33,161 nt of DNA from Sphaeroforma sirkka (GCA_001586965.3 LUCW03001999.1:5001-38161); one strand, 5' to 3'. Shown: positions 12,161-21,869, counted from the first letter of the stretch. The notes: generated by a model not told the origin, from the sequence alone. Made by a program: numbers and translations.

Positions 12161-12505
12161 CAGAACCGGTGAGATGGTCTCATATCAGACCTCTGTATAT
12201 CCCATGTGCTCACCCTCACATTCTTCGTAGTGCTTGCCACAGGAACGTGTGTTGAACGTTATTACAGCCTGGAAAAGATGGGCTCTGTATCCATACACAT
12301 ATTTGAACAGGTTGAAGGAGCCGTTCTTGTAGATACACCTACTCACCCTCATATTCCTCGTATTGCTTGCTATAGAAACGTGTGTTGACAGTCATAACAG
12401 AGAGTGATGGCCTCTGTATCCATGTTCATATTTGAACACGTTGAAGGAGATGTTCTTGTATACACCACCCACCCATACTCACATTGTTCGTTAAACCTAC
12501 CACAG
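12161..12505 (+). repeat. Intron 12, end: three echo copies upstream of exon 13
   Basis: Acceptor-like AG plus GAACGTG or its relatives occurs at 12163, 12242, 12375 and, for the real exon, 12505, giving spacings of about 79, 133 and 130 bp. Each copy continues with an AGAGATGG.CTCT.TATCC block and ends in a CACCCxCACTCACCCTCACATT-like run. The first copy is deleted internally, the third has lost four bases, and the second is nearly intact (see separate entry). Confidence 0.85.
12243..12335 (+). pseudogene. U2SURP: Nearly intact duplicate of exon 13 start
   Basis: After GCCACAG the exon 13 frame reads ERVLNVITAWKRWALYPYT and YLNRLKEPFL before a TAG, against KRVLNVITAWERWSLYPYT and YLNTLKEKFLY in exon 13. 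About 25 of 29 residues agree and there is no indel. The copy has a usable acceptor, but no donor GT follows before the stop. It could be a decoy or poison exon, or a recent duplicate on its way to decay. Confidence 0.7.
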
Positions 12506-12680
12506 AAACGTGTTTTGAACGTTATAACAGCCTGGGAGAGATGGTCTCTTTATCCATACACATATCTGAATACCTTGAAGGAGAAGTTTCTTTACATTCC
12601 GCCCAGGCCAGAGGACTCGCCCGCACCATTGAGCGAGGTAGCATCCACCGATGCCGTGCATGAATCACAACAAAGTAAAG
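12506..12680 (+). CDS. U2SURP: U2SURP exon 13: end of CID
   Basis: Acceptor CCTACCACAG; phase 0 to 1. The frame reads KRVLNVITAWERWSLYPYT, YLNTLKEKFLYIPPRPE, DSPAPLSEVASTDAVHESQ. KxRVxxxxxAWExWxxYPxxxLxxLxxxFL is the conserved last helix pair of the SR140 CID. The tail after IPP is a variable linker. The donor is GTGTAT. Three echo copies lie upstream and one copy of its 3' half lies downstream at 12842. Confidence 0.95.
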
Positions 12681-13100
12681 GTGTATGAGTGCGAACAAAC
12701 TTAGATAACAACATACTAGGTTGCTCCTTGTGTTTTAAAGCTTTTGTTATCTTGCGTCTTTTGTTATATATATAGGTCAATCTGTATTACTATGTAGATA
12801 AATGTGCATGTATAAAATCCATAGATACAGTTAAACACAATGATCGGAGGACTCGATCGCACCTCTAATTGGCGTAGCATCCACCAATACGGTACATGAA
12901 CCACATCAAAGTACAAATGTTTGAGTGCACATACTCTTGAGGTATTAACGTACTACGTCACGTATATAAGTTATATGTTATACACCTGTGTGTACTATAC
13001 ATTCAATTTGTGGGTCGATTGCTAATTAGTATGTAATGTAAGTATCAAAAGCCGACGTAACGTGTATTATGACATGGCTATGCATAAACTCATCGTATGG
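12681..13100 (+). repeat. Intron 13, first part: echo of exon 13's 3' half
   Basis: Bases 12842-12920 repeat exon 13 from GGAGGACTCG to its donor region at an offset of about 235 bp. The exon frame stays open: EDSIAPLIGVASTNTVHEP against EDSPAPLSEVASTDAVHES, with a TGA just past the former donor. The donor GT is altered (AAATGTTTG). The similarity continues into the intron (TTTGAGTGC, CGTACTA). Confidence 0.8.
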
Positions 13101-13131
13101 ATCCAACCATTTCTAGTATATTCACTATACG

Positions 13132-13548
13132 TTGACGCAAATGCGCTCGATAGCTAGCATCGAACCCCATGTGAAAATGTGGTGCTTAAGTTCTGTAGGA
13201 GTTTCCACAGCACATACCATACACCTGAGTCGCTTTTCGAAGAGGAATCGCTATGGTTTACAGGCCTATAAATCTATTTTTGCTGTTTATATTCCGGCAA
13301 CATGTATCGAGTTTCGGGTATACATCATACCCGATACCGGCGGATACGTTGTCTTTGCTTGCAAGTATCTAAATGAAGTATCGTTACTTGCATACATACC
13401 ATATGTTTCTTGCTCCAGTATCAACACTGGTTTCGTTTATCGATATTATAGAAGTCGCAGTCGTATCTATGATGCATTACACAAGTTTGTATCACCGGTT
13501 ATTATTCTCCGCTGCGTATCAGCTACCCCCATCGTCCCGATAGAATAG
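13132..13548 (+). other. Unexplained 138-codon open frame within intron 13
   Basis: An uninterrupted frame of 138 codons in otherwise stop-rich intron sequence. The composition is ordinary, with no low-complexity period. I recognise no domain; there is a central run of hydrophobic and aromatic residues (about residues 45-100) and an RSRSR stretch. It has no clear link to the host gene and may be chance or a decayed insertion. Confidence 0.2.
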
Positions 13549-13839
13549 TTGGCCTTAATGTGCTGCATCACTTCTCTCTCAGTTATGAGCTCAGCTATAG
13601 ATCGTGTACCCAATAATCAACCGTATGACCAATGTACTGAACATTTTCATTCAGCGTGCACTTTTTGCGCAATTCATAAGTATCTCGCATAGTGACAATA
13701 TTCCAATCCCTGTACGCTAACATCGTGCAACACTGTAGTCGAGCTACTAGCACCTGACAATGCCAAATCTATACACAGCGGCATACCGAGGGCGCTATTA
13801 GCATTATAGAGCATCATTCTGAATACCAGTTACATTACA

Positions 13840-14235
13840 TTGGTTTTGATCACATCCTACCCAGATATTAACGCCACACTAATCTAATCCCTAGACAGCA
13901 ATCAAATCCCATCACACTATTTTGATTTCATTACATTTTTTCCAATCCTTATAAACTGATTTAATCTCATCACGCTGTTGTAATCTTATCACATTAATTT
14001 AATCTCATAAATTCATTCTAATCCCATCGCACTCTAATCCCATCAAACTAATTTAATTTCATCACATTAATATAACCTCACTCTAATTTAATCTTGTCAC
14101 ATTATTTTAATCCCATAACATTAATTTAACCTCGTCACATTTTTGTCAAAGTAACTATTTTCTATTATACTAATTTAATCCCATTACTTAATCTGACTCC
14201 ATCACGTATTAATCTCATCACACTAATTTCGTCGA
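13840..14235. repeat. TAATTTAATC-type AT-rich minisatellite
   Basis: An irregular tandem array of units of roughly 18-26 bp around TAATTTAATCCCATCACATT (variants with CTCATCA, CTTGTCA, CCATAACA). It ends only about 10 bases before the acceptor of exon 14, so it occupies the branch-point region. Confidence 0.8.
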
Positions 14236-14243
14236 TGGTACAG

Positions 14244-14408
14244 ATGATCTAGTATCGCCGGCTTCAATGCAAGGTCCAAACACGGCGGAACCCCAACGGT
14301 TGCACTCACACATCCCTTCTAAAGCTGTAACTAAGGCTGGTTTCAAACCAATTGGATTCAGGCCGATAGGAAACAATAGCACAACAGATACGGAACCAAC
14401 TTCTACAA
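14244..14408 (+). CDS. U2SURP: U2SURP exon 14: post-CID tail
   Basis: Acceptor GATGGTACAG; the carried G plus AT gives aspartate. The frame reads DLVSPASMQGPNTAEPQRL, HSHIPSKAVTKAGFKPIGF, RPIGNNSTTDTEPTST. It corresponds in position to the disordered linker between CID and C-terminal SKWE motifs. Composition is coding-like and the phase matches on both sides; conservation is weak. Confidence 0.75.
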
Positions 14409-14713
14409 GTATGTACGACTTATATAGACGATTAGTATTGATATTTTCTATGAGTTAAATGAGCATCTCTGTACGACTTATAGAGTAGCATCCGACAAGC
14501 TTCCCTGTGAGCTAGTGTTAACAGTGGGTTAGTGATTCGATCAGGTACAAGCCGATAAAATAGGGGGGAAAACAGAGTCTAGACCAGCGTCTACATGTAT
14601 GTACGCGTTCTAAAGATAGTTTTGCTTTTACAGATATTTGATACGTCTATCGTACAAAAATTAAACTTGAAGATATGTTTCATTGATACATCATTGCTTT
14701 TCGTTGTGCGAAG
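14409..14713 (+). repeat. Intron 14 with echo of exon 14 end
   Basis: Bases about 14530-14622 repeat exon 14's end and donor: TTCxxxCAGG..GCCGATAxxAxA, AACAGA, ACCAxCxTCTACAxGTATGTACG. The downstream TACGACTTATA motif of the intron start also recurs at 14471. Confidence 0.72.
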
Positions 14714-14790
14714 GAGCGCAAAAACGAGCAGCTGGTGACACGCCCGAGGAACCTGAGAAGAAAGTCAGGATACAATCGAAATGGGAGTGA
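14714..14790 (+). CDS. U2SURP: U2SURP terminal exon 15
   Basis: Acceptor TGTGCGAAG; the carried A plus GA gives arginine. The frame reads RAQKRAAGDTPEEPEKKV, RIQSKWE, then TGA at 14788. The PSKWE/QSKWE motif is characteristic of the region just after the CID linker in SR140, which supports the frame. In the human protein the chain continues for several hundred residues (second SKWE, cwf21 region, RS tail). Here a stop and a poly(A) signal follow at once. Confidence 0.82.
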
Positions 14791-14808
14791 ATTTGATGTG
14801 CTGTAGGC

Positions 14809-14814
14809 AATAAA
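14809..14814 (+). terminator. Poly(A) signal AATAAA
   Basis: Perfect AATAAA 19 nt after the U2SURP stop codon, in the context GTAGGCAATAAAGCATGG. It supports this as the true 3' end of the gene. Confidence 0.7.
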
Positions 14815-14830
14815 GCATGGATCGGGGTCT

Positions 14831-16576
14831 TGGTGTGAATCTAATCCCTTTGAAAAGTAAGGGGATGGTGCCTTTCATGACTACAAATCATTTGGAGTAG
14901 TCTCTAGTGTTATCGATATTTAGATACAATCATTTCGCTTAACAATTGTGTTTATCTTCCATAAACACGGATCATTTCGAATAGCAAGTAGTTGTGTGTA
15001 TTTCTGTTGTGAGGCGCCATTTGAGCGCTGACGCTCTCTTATGGTCTCGATTTATAGTGACAATTACTTCTGTGAGGTACCCCGATTATGACAGTTTGGG
15101 TTGCGAAAGATTGCTAAGCTATATACTGCGTATATCCGATGACAACTCGAAGCCAATGGAGATCAACATATATGAACAATACGAACGCCCGTGGGCCGCA
15201 TCTCGATTCGACGTCATGCAGAAGGAAATTATCTTTTAAAGTACACCTCGATTCGAAGACATTTAAGGATGCGGACGATAAGCATCTCAGAAATAGCGTC
15301 GCAACCCAGTCATGATCATATTTACTGTGTACAAAACCATAGCCTTCTAAAGAGAGGTCAAACAAGGGCTATTTTTTGTAGTTTCATTCCGCTATGGTAA
15401 AAATACATGGCTCTCTGAAAGTCGCTGGAAAAAATGGATTCTCCCCATACTCCATAGGACAATATCATTTCGAAGAGACGCAAATATGATATTAATTTTT
15501 ACGGTTGTACATATTGCTGCCTGCAGCGGGCAGCCCTGCCTGCAGGAGTGCAGGTGTACAAGGAATTACAACTGTGTAGCTAGCTAGCTGCAGCCTGCAG
15601 GCCTGCAGGCTAAGCTCAATACGAAACGATAGTAAATACATATACATGGTCAACGTAAATGCCAATTTTTATAATAAATAAACGCTACAATGTTTTTTGG
15701 GGTTAAAATATAGTGTATGAAATTTTGACAATCGCACTTGTAGTATTGTACATATTATTTTTTTAAAACGATGTACATATAAAATAAAAATTTCGAACGA
15801 AACGGACCATGTGGCTCACTACTTCTGGCGCCAAAATGTAAGGACATAATGGGATCATGACATGACCTCATATCATTATGAATGGACCCAGCCATATATG
15901 TAATGGACTAAATGCAGGGTCAGCGACTCAGCTGGTAGGTAAGTCGGCGTCGGTCACCACTCTCACCAGTCGTGGCAGTCACCACTGTCACATCTCACCG
16001 CTCACCAGACTTCACCCTTCACTCTTCACACACACTCTCTCTTCTTGTAGAGTTGACTCAATATGTACTAGTAGTCAATACTCAATACTCATTCTTGAAT
16101 TTCAAATCAGCTGGCCTGGTATGTCGTCTTAGCAAACTAGTTTCCGACCCGCCGCGATATGTCTTCATCATGACGTATTTCACACTTCTGACTGTAATAA
16201 ACGACATGACGTCCGGACATGTCGTCAGAGCGATAAGTGCTGTCGTATACCAGCCCAGCAAATCAGTGACCTACTCGCTGTCTCTCTATAAGAGTAATTG
16301 TCTCGCCAAGTATTTTGTTTACTGTACTCCCTTTCTCCTCTATCCCTAGAGAGTCTGGAGAGAGTGAGAGAAAGTTGGGCACTCATTCTGAAAGAATGAA
16401 ATCTCACTGAAATCTGACCACCTGTCTGAGCCTCTGAGACTGTCAGGCGCAGACTGTCACTGTGACCGTGCAAGACTCACTCAAGACTAGAATGTCCCAT
16501 GAAATGTGTTTTCGTAACACGCTGTAGGGTAGTTGAAAGTGTCACAAGCGTCGTGCAATCATAGCCCTTATCCACG
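14831..16576. other. Intergenic region between U2SURP and kinase gene
   Basis: No gene that I can support. It contains an 81-codon open frame (14994-15239) and others of similar size with no recognisable content. A PstI-like CTGCAGG-rich palindrome cluster lies at 15520-15611. CTATAAGAG at about 16285 could be a TATA-like element for the next gene but is 290 bp or more from its start. 15960-16480 is unusually rich in TCACC/GTGAC and CTC/GAG runs. Confidence 0.6.
15518..15611. repeat. CTGCAGG palindrome cluster
   Basis: A short GC-rich island holding several CTGCAGG and GCAGG motifs. It includes a perfect 20-bp palindrome at 15592-15611 (AGCCTGCAGG and its complement) and the 12-bp palindrome AGCTAGCTAGCT at 15578-15589. 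Confidence 0.8.
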
Positions 16577-17288
16577 ATGATCAGTTCCACTTCTCTGACA
16601 GTGGTGGTGGTGGCCATATCCACTTGTGTGGTGTACCGCTGTATTTTTGTACGTAAAGAAGGCCCTGTGATGGAAGCAAAAAGGTGTTGGAACGATCTGA
16701 TGGGCTCAGACGATACCAGTGCACATACATTCAAACGTCTGGCTGGCAATAGTATCAACTATAAGGTCACGAATACAGTCACAGGCGAAGCATACTTTTT
16801 AAAGATTAGAGAAGGATCGTCACCTAATTTACTTGTGGGTTGGATATTTGACCGGAAGCTACTGGAACGCCAATTCAACGGGGATCATTTTGCTTGGACA
16901 CAGGTGTGCACGCGGTTGCTAGGGAAATGTGAGTTGGGAGCAAAGTATATAGCAGGTGACGCGAAGGCCATGGTGACTGAGTTTGTGACTGGCATAAAGT
17001 TCGGTAGTGAAGAGGGGTTCGATCCCGAATGGACTAAAAACGAAGCTGCCATGCGAAAGTTTGGGCGGTACTTAGCGCAGATGGGAAAAGTGTCTAAAGC
17101 GTTTCAAACGGATGCCGAGGCAAGGGAGATGGGCAAGATAGTCATGAGTAGCGGAAATCCTTGGAATTTGGCTGATGTGGTCAAAACGTTCTCGGCGTGT
17201 CCTGAGAGGCTCACTGGCTATCCCAGTGTGAGCTACTACAAACAGGAGCTGCTGAAAGAGTGGGACGCAGTTAACAATTTTCCTCCAG
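16577..17288 (+). CDS. Choline-kinase/APH-fold kinase, exon 1 (N-lobe)
   Basis: First exon of a protein-kinase-like small-molecule kinase. From the ATG at 16577 the protein starts with a hydrophobic run (residues 7-25, LTVVVVAISTCVVY) that could be a signal anchor; an alternative ATG at 16670 would begin MEAKRCWNDLMG and omit it. The N-lobe follows: glycine-containing loop region (AGNSINYKVTN), the beta-3 lysine in AYFLKIREG, a glutamate-bearing helix, a hinge (AMVTEFVTG), and a helical insert. It ends in phase 1 before GTAAGT. The fold is shared by choline/ethanolamine kinases, methylthioribose kinases and aminoglycoside phosphotransferases; the substrate cannot be assigned. Confidence 0.8.
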
Positions 17289-17520
17289 GTAAGTATAAGA
17301 GTACGCAGAGTGTCTCTTGTATTTTTTCAGAAAATATGTATATATTAATATAGTTTAATGCATCCATCCGTGTATCGGATATACAAGTGTATATATTCAT
17401 ATTGATTTTTATATCTAAATGTATATATGTATATATATGTATATATATATATGCCTGTGTCTGTGTCTGTGTGTATACATATATATACACACACATATAT
17501 ATATATATATATACATATAT

Positions 17521-17559
<39 letters not shown>

Positions 17560-17811
17560 GTATATATTTCTTTGGGTGTGTGTTTGTGTGTGTTTGTACA
17601 TACATTTATACTTAGATATGAATATAGTTACACACCTATATCATCAAGATATGTATCACTACAATATTGTATTATACTATTATTGTATATATATATATAT
17701 GTGTGTGTGTCTCTGTGTGTGTCTGTGTCTTTCTGTGTGTGTCTGTGTGTGTGGGTGGGTGTGTATCACGTGCGTGTATGTATAATGTTTGTGTATGTAA
17801 GTATATGTATG

Positions 17812-17884
<73 letters not shown>

Positions 17885-17950
17885 TATATTTATGTATGTG
17901 TGTGTGTGGTTGTATGTGTGTTTGTATATGTATATATATATTATGTATAA

Positions 17951-17985
<35 letters not shown>

Positions 17986-18634
17986 GTAGTATGTAAACGT
18001 ATGTTCTATTTGTATATTTAGATTCGCGCGCGCGTGTGTGTGTGTGTGCTTGTGTGTATGGGTATCAATATGTGCATGTTTATGTGCGTATGCACAAGTT
18101 TACTTGTACGTGAGTATATCTGTTTGTCGGTGTATGTGTGTATGTAGTAGTAGAACGTTGTTTGATGCAGCTAGCCTTTGCGCTATATATTTTCGTATTC
18201 TTTCTGGTTCTTTGATGTATTTAGTGTAAACACCTGCATATCTATGTCCAGTGTTCTGGGCATCTATTTATTCTATATCTCGTGTGGGAGTTCGTGGAAC
18301 AATTTCAAATTATTGTACATCTAACCCCATCATATTTTCTTTTTATTCATGTTTGATTTGGCTCACTTGGGTCTAGAATTCGTATACTATCATTCCATGC
18401 TACGCATATGTGTACTAACAATTTTGCTATGCAATCAAAACGTGTATACAAAACAGAAGTGTTCACATGGGGCATCGTAGTTGAGTGTAAATAGCCAAAC
18501 TGTATTCTATCCGTATGCCGCATATTGATAACTGGTCTCGTTTATAAACCATCGGAAGCTGGCACTTTTATTCGCAAAATCACTTGACTTCAAACGGCAT
18601 CAATCAATTCGTATGTATCACTTTGACTGATCAG
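17289..18634 (+). repeat. Kinase intron 1: microsatellite-rich
   Basis: (TA)n, (TG)n and (TCTGTG)n tracts at 17418-17570, 17690-17765 and 17812-17990, the longest being uninterrupted TA at 17814-17877. GCGCGC at 18026-18033 lies beside (GT)n. 18150-18630 shows no coding signal. Open frames through the tracts are artefacts. Confidence 0.9.
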
Positions 18635-18836
18635 TACCATCACCCGGTTATGGCTCGGAGCTTATCTTCGTCCTCTCGGATGCACACGCTGGTAACTTCC
18701 TTTGGCGAGAGAACGGAGAGTTCTTGGCCATCGACTTAGAGATGGACAGTATACAACCAGCAGCTCATTTGTTGTACAATATCGTATGGACGGGGGCAGG
18801 GTTGAGTATGACACGTGACGAGGAATTTGAAGCCAG
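18635..18836 (+). CDS. Choline-kinase/APH-fold kinase, exon 2 (catalytic lobe)
   Basis: Acceptor CTGATCAG; the carried G plus TA gives valine. The frame reads VPSPGYGSELIFVLSDAHA, GNFLWRENGEFLAIDLEMD, SIQPAAHLLYNIVWTGAGL. LSDAHAGNFL corresponds to the catalytic HxDxHxxN loop of this fold (catalytic Asp and metal-binding Asn present, the leading His replaced by Leu or Ser). FLAIDLEM is the equivalent of the metal-binding IDxE segment. Both acidic residues are intact, so activity is plausible. It ends in phase 2 before GTGTGT. Confidence 0.85.
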
Positions 18837-19133
18837 GTGTGTAAATCTTCACCTTGAAGACTGTGGTTTCTTTTATGCGAGTATTGTTTTTTTCGAAGCT
18901 GGCAACTTGTAGTGCAACCCAAGTGGGATCGGATTTTTTGGGTTGTAGAGTTTGGGATTGATGTGTTGCCGGTGGGTTTAAGTCCCGCCAATACATAGAT
19001 GTTTCAAGCAAGGTCTCGGGTTTTTCAGTCAATGATGCTATTTGTTTGCTGTTTTAGATTAAGATGCTCGCCAAATGTCGGGAGAGTGAATTGCTTAACT
19101 AATCGAAATGTCCTAATCCTTGCTCATTTACAG
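18837..19133 (+). other. Kinase intron 2
   Basis: A 297-bp GT-AG intron with a pyrimidine-rich end (CTTGCTCATTTACAG). Nothing else is supported inside it. A short stem with a TTTAAGT loop near 18970-18990 looks faintly like a tRNA T-arm but lacks the rest of a tRNA. Confidence 0.6.
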
Positions 19134-19263
19134 AAAACGCCGTGTAAGACACAATATTGTGAGTGGGTACTTAATGGAGGTATCGGACACAACAGAGTCA
19201 GACCTAGACACAACAGAGTTCCAAAGCCAGTTAGAGCAGCTGTTATTCGAGGTAGTGCTATAA
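19134..19263 (+). CDS. Choline-kinase/APH-fold kinase, exon 3
   Basis: The carried AG plus A gives arginine, then KRRVRHNIVSGYLMEVSD, TTESDLDTTEFQSQLEQLL. RR..I..GYLE is the kind of helix found after the activation region in choline kinases. The frame runs to a TAA at 19261 (after FEVVL), which would give a protein of 347 residues from the first ATG, or 316 from the second. Alternatively GAG/GTAGTG at 19252 is a donor in phase 0 and the gene continues into the candidate exons downstream. Confidence 0.7.
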
Positions 19264-19735
19264 AAACAGGGTCGAGGTCATCACGTTTGGCATGGTGAGC
19301 CGACACATGCTCAGACTCTTTGGCTTGACCAGTACCACAGGTCTACTGTTGTGGCTAGTTATGCCCAGGCTAAAAAAGTCCCGGGAATTGCTTTTGGAGG
19401 CATTGTATGGTACAGAAGATATCCGTAGGCAAGTGGCGCAGAAAAGTATCGAGACCATCCTCAATGAGCGCTCCCCTTAATAGTAATTGTCTCAAAGGCG
19501 AAAGTTATCACCACGGTGGACGCATTTCCCAAACGAGTAACACACACTGGCTGTTTGGCTCGACTAGAGCTGGATGCCGTTGTATGTGGCTATGCCCAGG
19601 CTGCATTAGTCACTGGGAGTGTTGCCTGTGTTTTCGTATGATACGCAGGCCATGTGTAGGCAAGTGACGCAGAAGGACATCGACGCCATCCTTAACGAGC
19701 GCACTTCCGAGCTAGATCTTGAAATCAACACACAA
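19264..19735 (+). repeat. 231-bp tandem duplication downstream of kinase exon 3
   Basis: Copy 1 (about 19268-19480) and copy 2 (about 19497-19710) align over their length at an offset of 231 bp, with best identity at the end (GTAGGCAAGTGxCGCAGAA and CCATCCTxAAxGAGCGC). The matching frames translate RRQVAQKSIETILNERS in copy 1 and CRQVTQKDIDAILNERTS in copy 2. Mostly conservative changes suggest an ancestral coding segment; copy 1 hits TAA just after the block. Confidence 0.8.
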
Positions 19736-19756
19736 TGGTGGGGCACTTCATCACCG
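19648..19756 (+). CDS. Candidate further exon (copy 2 of tandem pair)
   Basis: From acceptor GATACGCAG the phase 0 frame reads AMCRQVTQKDIDAILNER, TSELDLEINTQWWGTSSP and reaches the donor GTGAGC at 19757. The phase fits a splice from the GAG/GTAGTG donor of kinase exon 3. The charged, helix-prone sequence resembles no family I can name. It could be a C-terminal exon of the kinase gene or part of a separate decayed gene. Confidence 0.4.
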
Positions 19757-20009
19757 GTGAGCATGTTTGAATATACACAAGCACCTATATAAAGATCGAC
19801 TAGTCTCACGAAACGCTCTTCTTATACATTAGTATCAACCATGAAGGCTGCCATCACTGAGTGGACTCACCCACTGATTATTTGGGTTCTCTGGTGTAAA
19901 GTCTACCGCTGTGACTAGTTAGAAGCCAGTAGGCTGCGACAGACGTGAGGAACGCTGCTACCTTTTTTTTTTTACAAGTCAGGATAAGATGTCAAAGCTC
20001 CAGAACTAG
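19757..20009 (+). other. Candidate intron
   Basis: No coding sequence seen. A T10 run near 19964 precedes two possible AG acceptors (19975 and 20009). Upstream in the frame of the next candidate exon stands SKLQN followed by TAG, so only the AG at 20009 gives an open exon. Confidence 0.35.
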
Positions 20010-20124
20010 CTAGACACTATCTTCAGTAAGGAGATTACCTTTTTGGAAGTCATCGAGAATGCCGCCATCAGGACCGACGAATTGTGGAAGTTGGACATTA
20101 TCTTTGGATGCACACAAGTATATG
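20010..20124 (+). CDS. Candidate further exon of the kinase-region gene
   Basis: The frame reads LDTIFSKEITFLEVIENAA, IRTDELWKLDIIFGCTQVY and ends before GTAGGT. Phase 0 at the start fits the preceding candidate exon. Composition is clearly coding-like and free of stops. No domain recognised. A minus-strand retroelement remnant begins about 35 bp downstream, so the gene may be interrupted here or the element may sit in an intron. Confidence 0.4.
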
Positions 20125-20159
20125 GTAGGTGTATAGTTAAGAAATGTCATAGCCTCGGA

Positions 20160-21869
20160 CTATAGTGTAGGATTGGGTTGATAATTCTCCGTAACAACAC
20201 CTGGATGCGGTTGATGAGTATGGGTGACATTCTCCTCACGTGCCTGCTAGAGAGTGATGGCACGGCTACTGTGGGCATTGTTTCTGTGATATTCGTCATA
20301 GGACATTGTACACGGAGGAGAGCCAGTAGCGGGATGAGGGGAAGGGGGAGTAATTAGAGCAACAGGGGAGTGGGCAGAAGTTCACTTAATTGCAGGAGAG
20401 TCAGTGCGGAACCGAGTGAGGTCAATGAAATTAGTGTAGTATTCATTGCGGGCACGAGTAATAGTACGATGAGAGCCAGTGTGAGATATGTGGAGCGTAC
20501 GGGTACAGGCAGGGAGCAAAGCCATGAATAATCTTTTAAATTATTTTAAGCGATAATGGATTCTGAAAGGCCAGGGCAGACACAGCTAAGTCCAAGGTAA
20601 GGCAGATAGCTTGTTGAAGAAGGATGACTTCGGTATTGTCCGCAAGCAAGAGTGGGAATGGGCTGTGTTCCACCTTTGTGAGGATAGGGTAAGAGTACCG
20701 TTGACGAGATTGACAGAGGCACCAGTGTCAATTAGGAGCGCCGTTTGGTCAGCGTGAGTAAAGGAAAGAGGGACTGTCACACGAGCAACAAACTGAGAAT
20801 AGGCGAAATTATGCTTATTAGTTCGCTGAGAGCAGACGGTAGCAACATGCATGTGGCCCTTGAGACTACATCGACCGCAGGCTTTGGGATATGAAGGAAC
20901 CTTGTGGGCCGGGTCCCAGCAGATGAAGAATGCATTCTGGCTAGCCTTGGGTCGACGATTGTGTGGGGCAGCAGTATGACGAGGCTTGCCGGACGCTTGA
21001 TCGAGATATTTGCCACGGATACGAGCCTCCTGCATATGTTCCTCGTTCGTCAAAGAAGGTATCTTGATAGGCGAGTTCGGCCTTGCGCTGATCAAGAAGT
21101 GAGGCCGTGCAGCGGCGGATAGCTGCTGCTCGAGAGGTCTCAGATATGTTTCATTCTGAATCGAATTGGTGCCAATTTTCCAAGTGAATACTGATTGCAA
21201 GTGAGGGAATGTTGGCGCGAGATGCGGTGCCACGCTGACCAGCGGAGACAAGAAGACGACGGGCTCCATCCTGATCCGATTGCGGGATACCAGAGGTAAA
21301 TGCATCCTCGATAAAGGCCATTTGAAAGTTGAATCCTTGATCATAAGCGTCGTCGCGAAGCTGCCAACATCGTTGTGCCCAGGCTCGCATGACATCATCA
21401 TCATGGCGCTTGAAAGCGTGGAGATAGGCGAGGTCTATAGAAGTGGAGATCATCTTAGATTTATAGCGATGTTGGGTTACAAGAGTGCAAATAAGAATCC
21501 AAGAATCTTGAAGCAGACCTTTAGAGTTAAGAGAGAGATGTGACGAGCACGTGTATAGGCCTTATTGTTCTTGATGCGATGAATGTAGCTAGTCATTTCG
21601 ATTTTAGTGTAGTCTCTGCCAGGAGCCTGGGATCGAATATTGCCAGGAGTGCGACCGCGAGGGGTCTCAAGGTAAGCATTAAGAATATCGTTATGAATTC
21701 TGAAGTGGAGGACGTCATTTAGATCATAGTCGTCATTTGAAGTAGCAGCGGCCATGTACAGATCGTCACGCCAGTTATCGTAACTATTGCTACCAATAGA
21801 GAGTTCATCCCAGTGATTGCGATGATGATAAGTAGAGGAGGGATCCCCATTCCCAGAAGAGTTCACCAT
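20160..21869 (-). pseudogene. Decayed LTR-retrotransposon gag-protease-pol fragment
   Basis: Minus-strand gag starts at 21869 (MVNSSGNGDPSSTYHHRNH) and runs with a frame change near 21450-21490 through a capsid-like helical region. It then holds a damaged double zinc-knuckle (FICWDPAHKVPSY, CGRCSLKGHMHVATVC) and an aspartic protease start with the intact active site LLIDTGAS near 20730. After the stop at 20586 the same frame continues as coding-like sequence with about four stops to 20160 (for example NEYYTNFIDLTRF, HPGVVTENYQPNP). No reverse transcriptase is present, so the element is truncated at its 3' side. Probably Ty3/Gypsy-like. Confidence 0.82.

Noticed and set aside
18940..19000. tRNA-like T-arm (GTGGG, loop TTTAAGT, CCCGC)
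   Set aside because: No matching D-arm, anticodon arm or acceptor stem on either strand.
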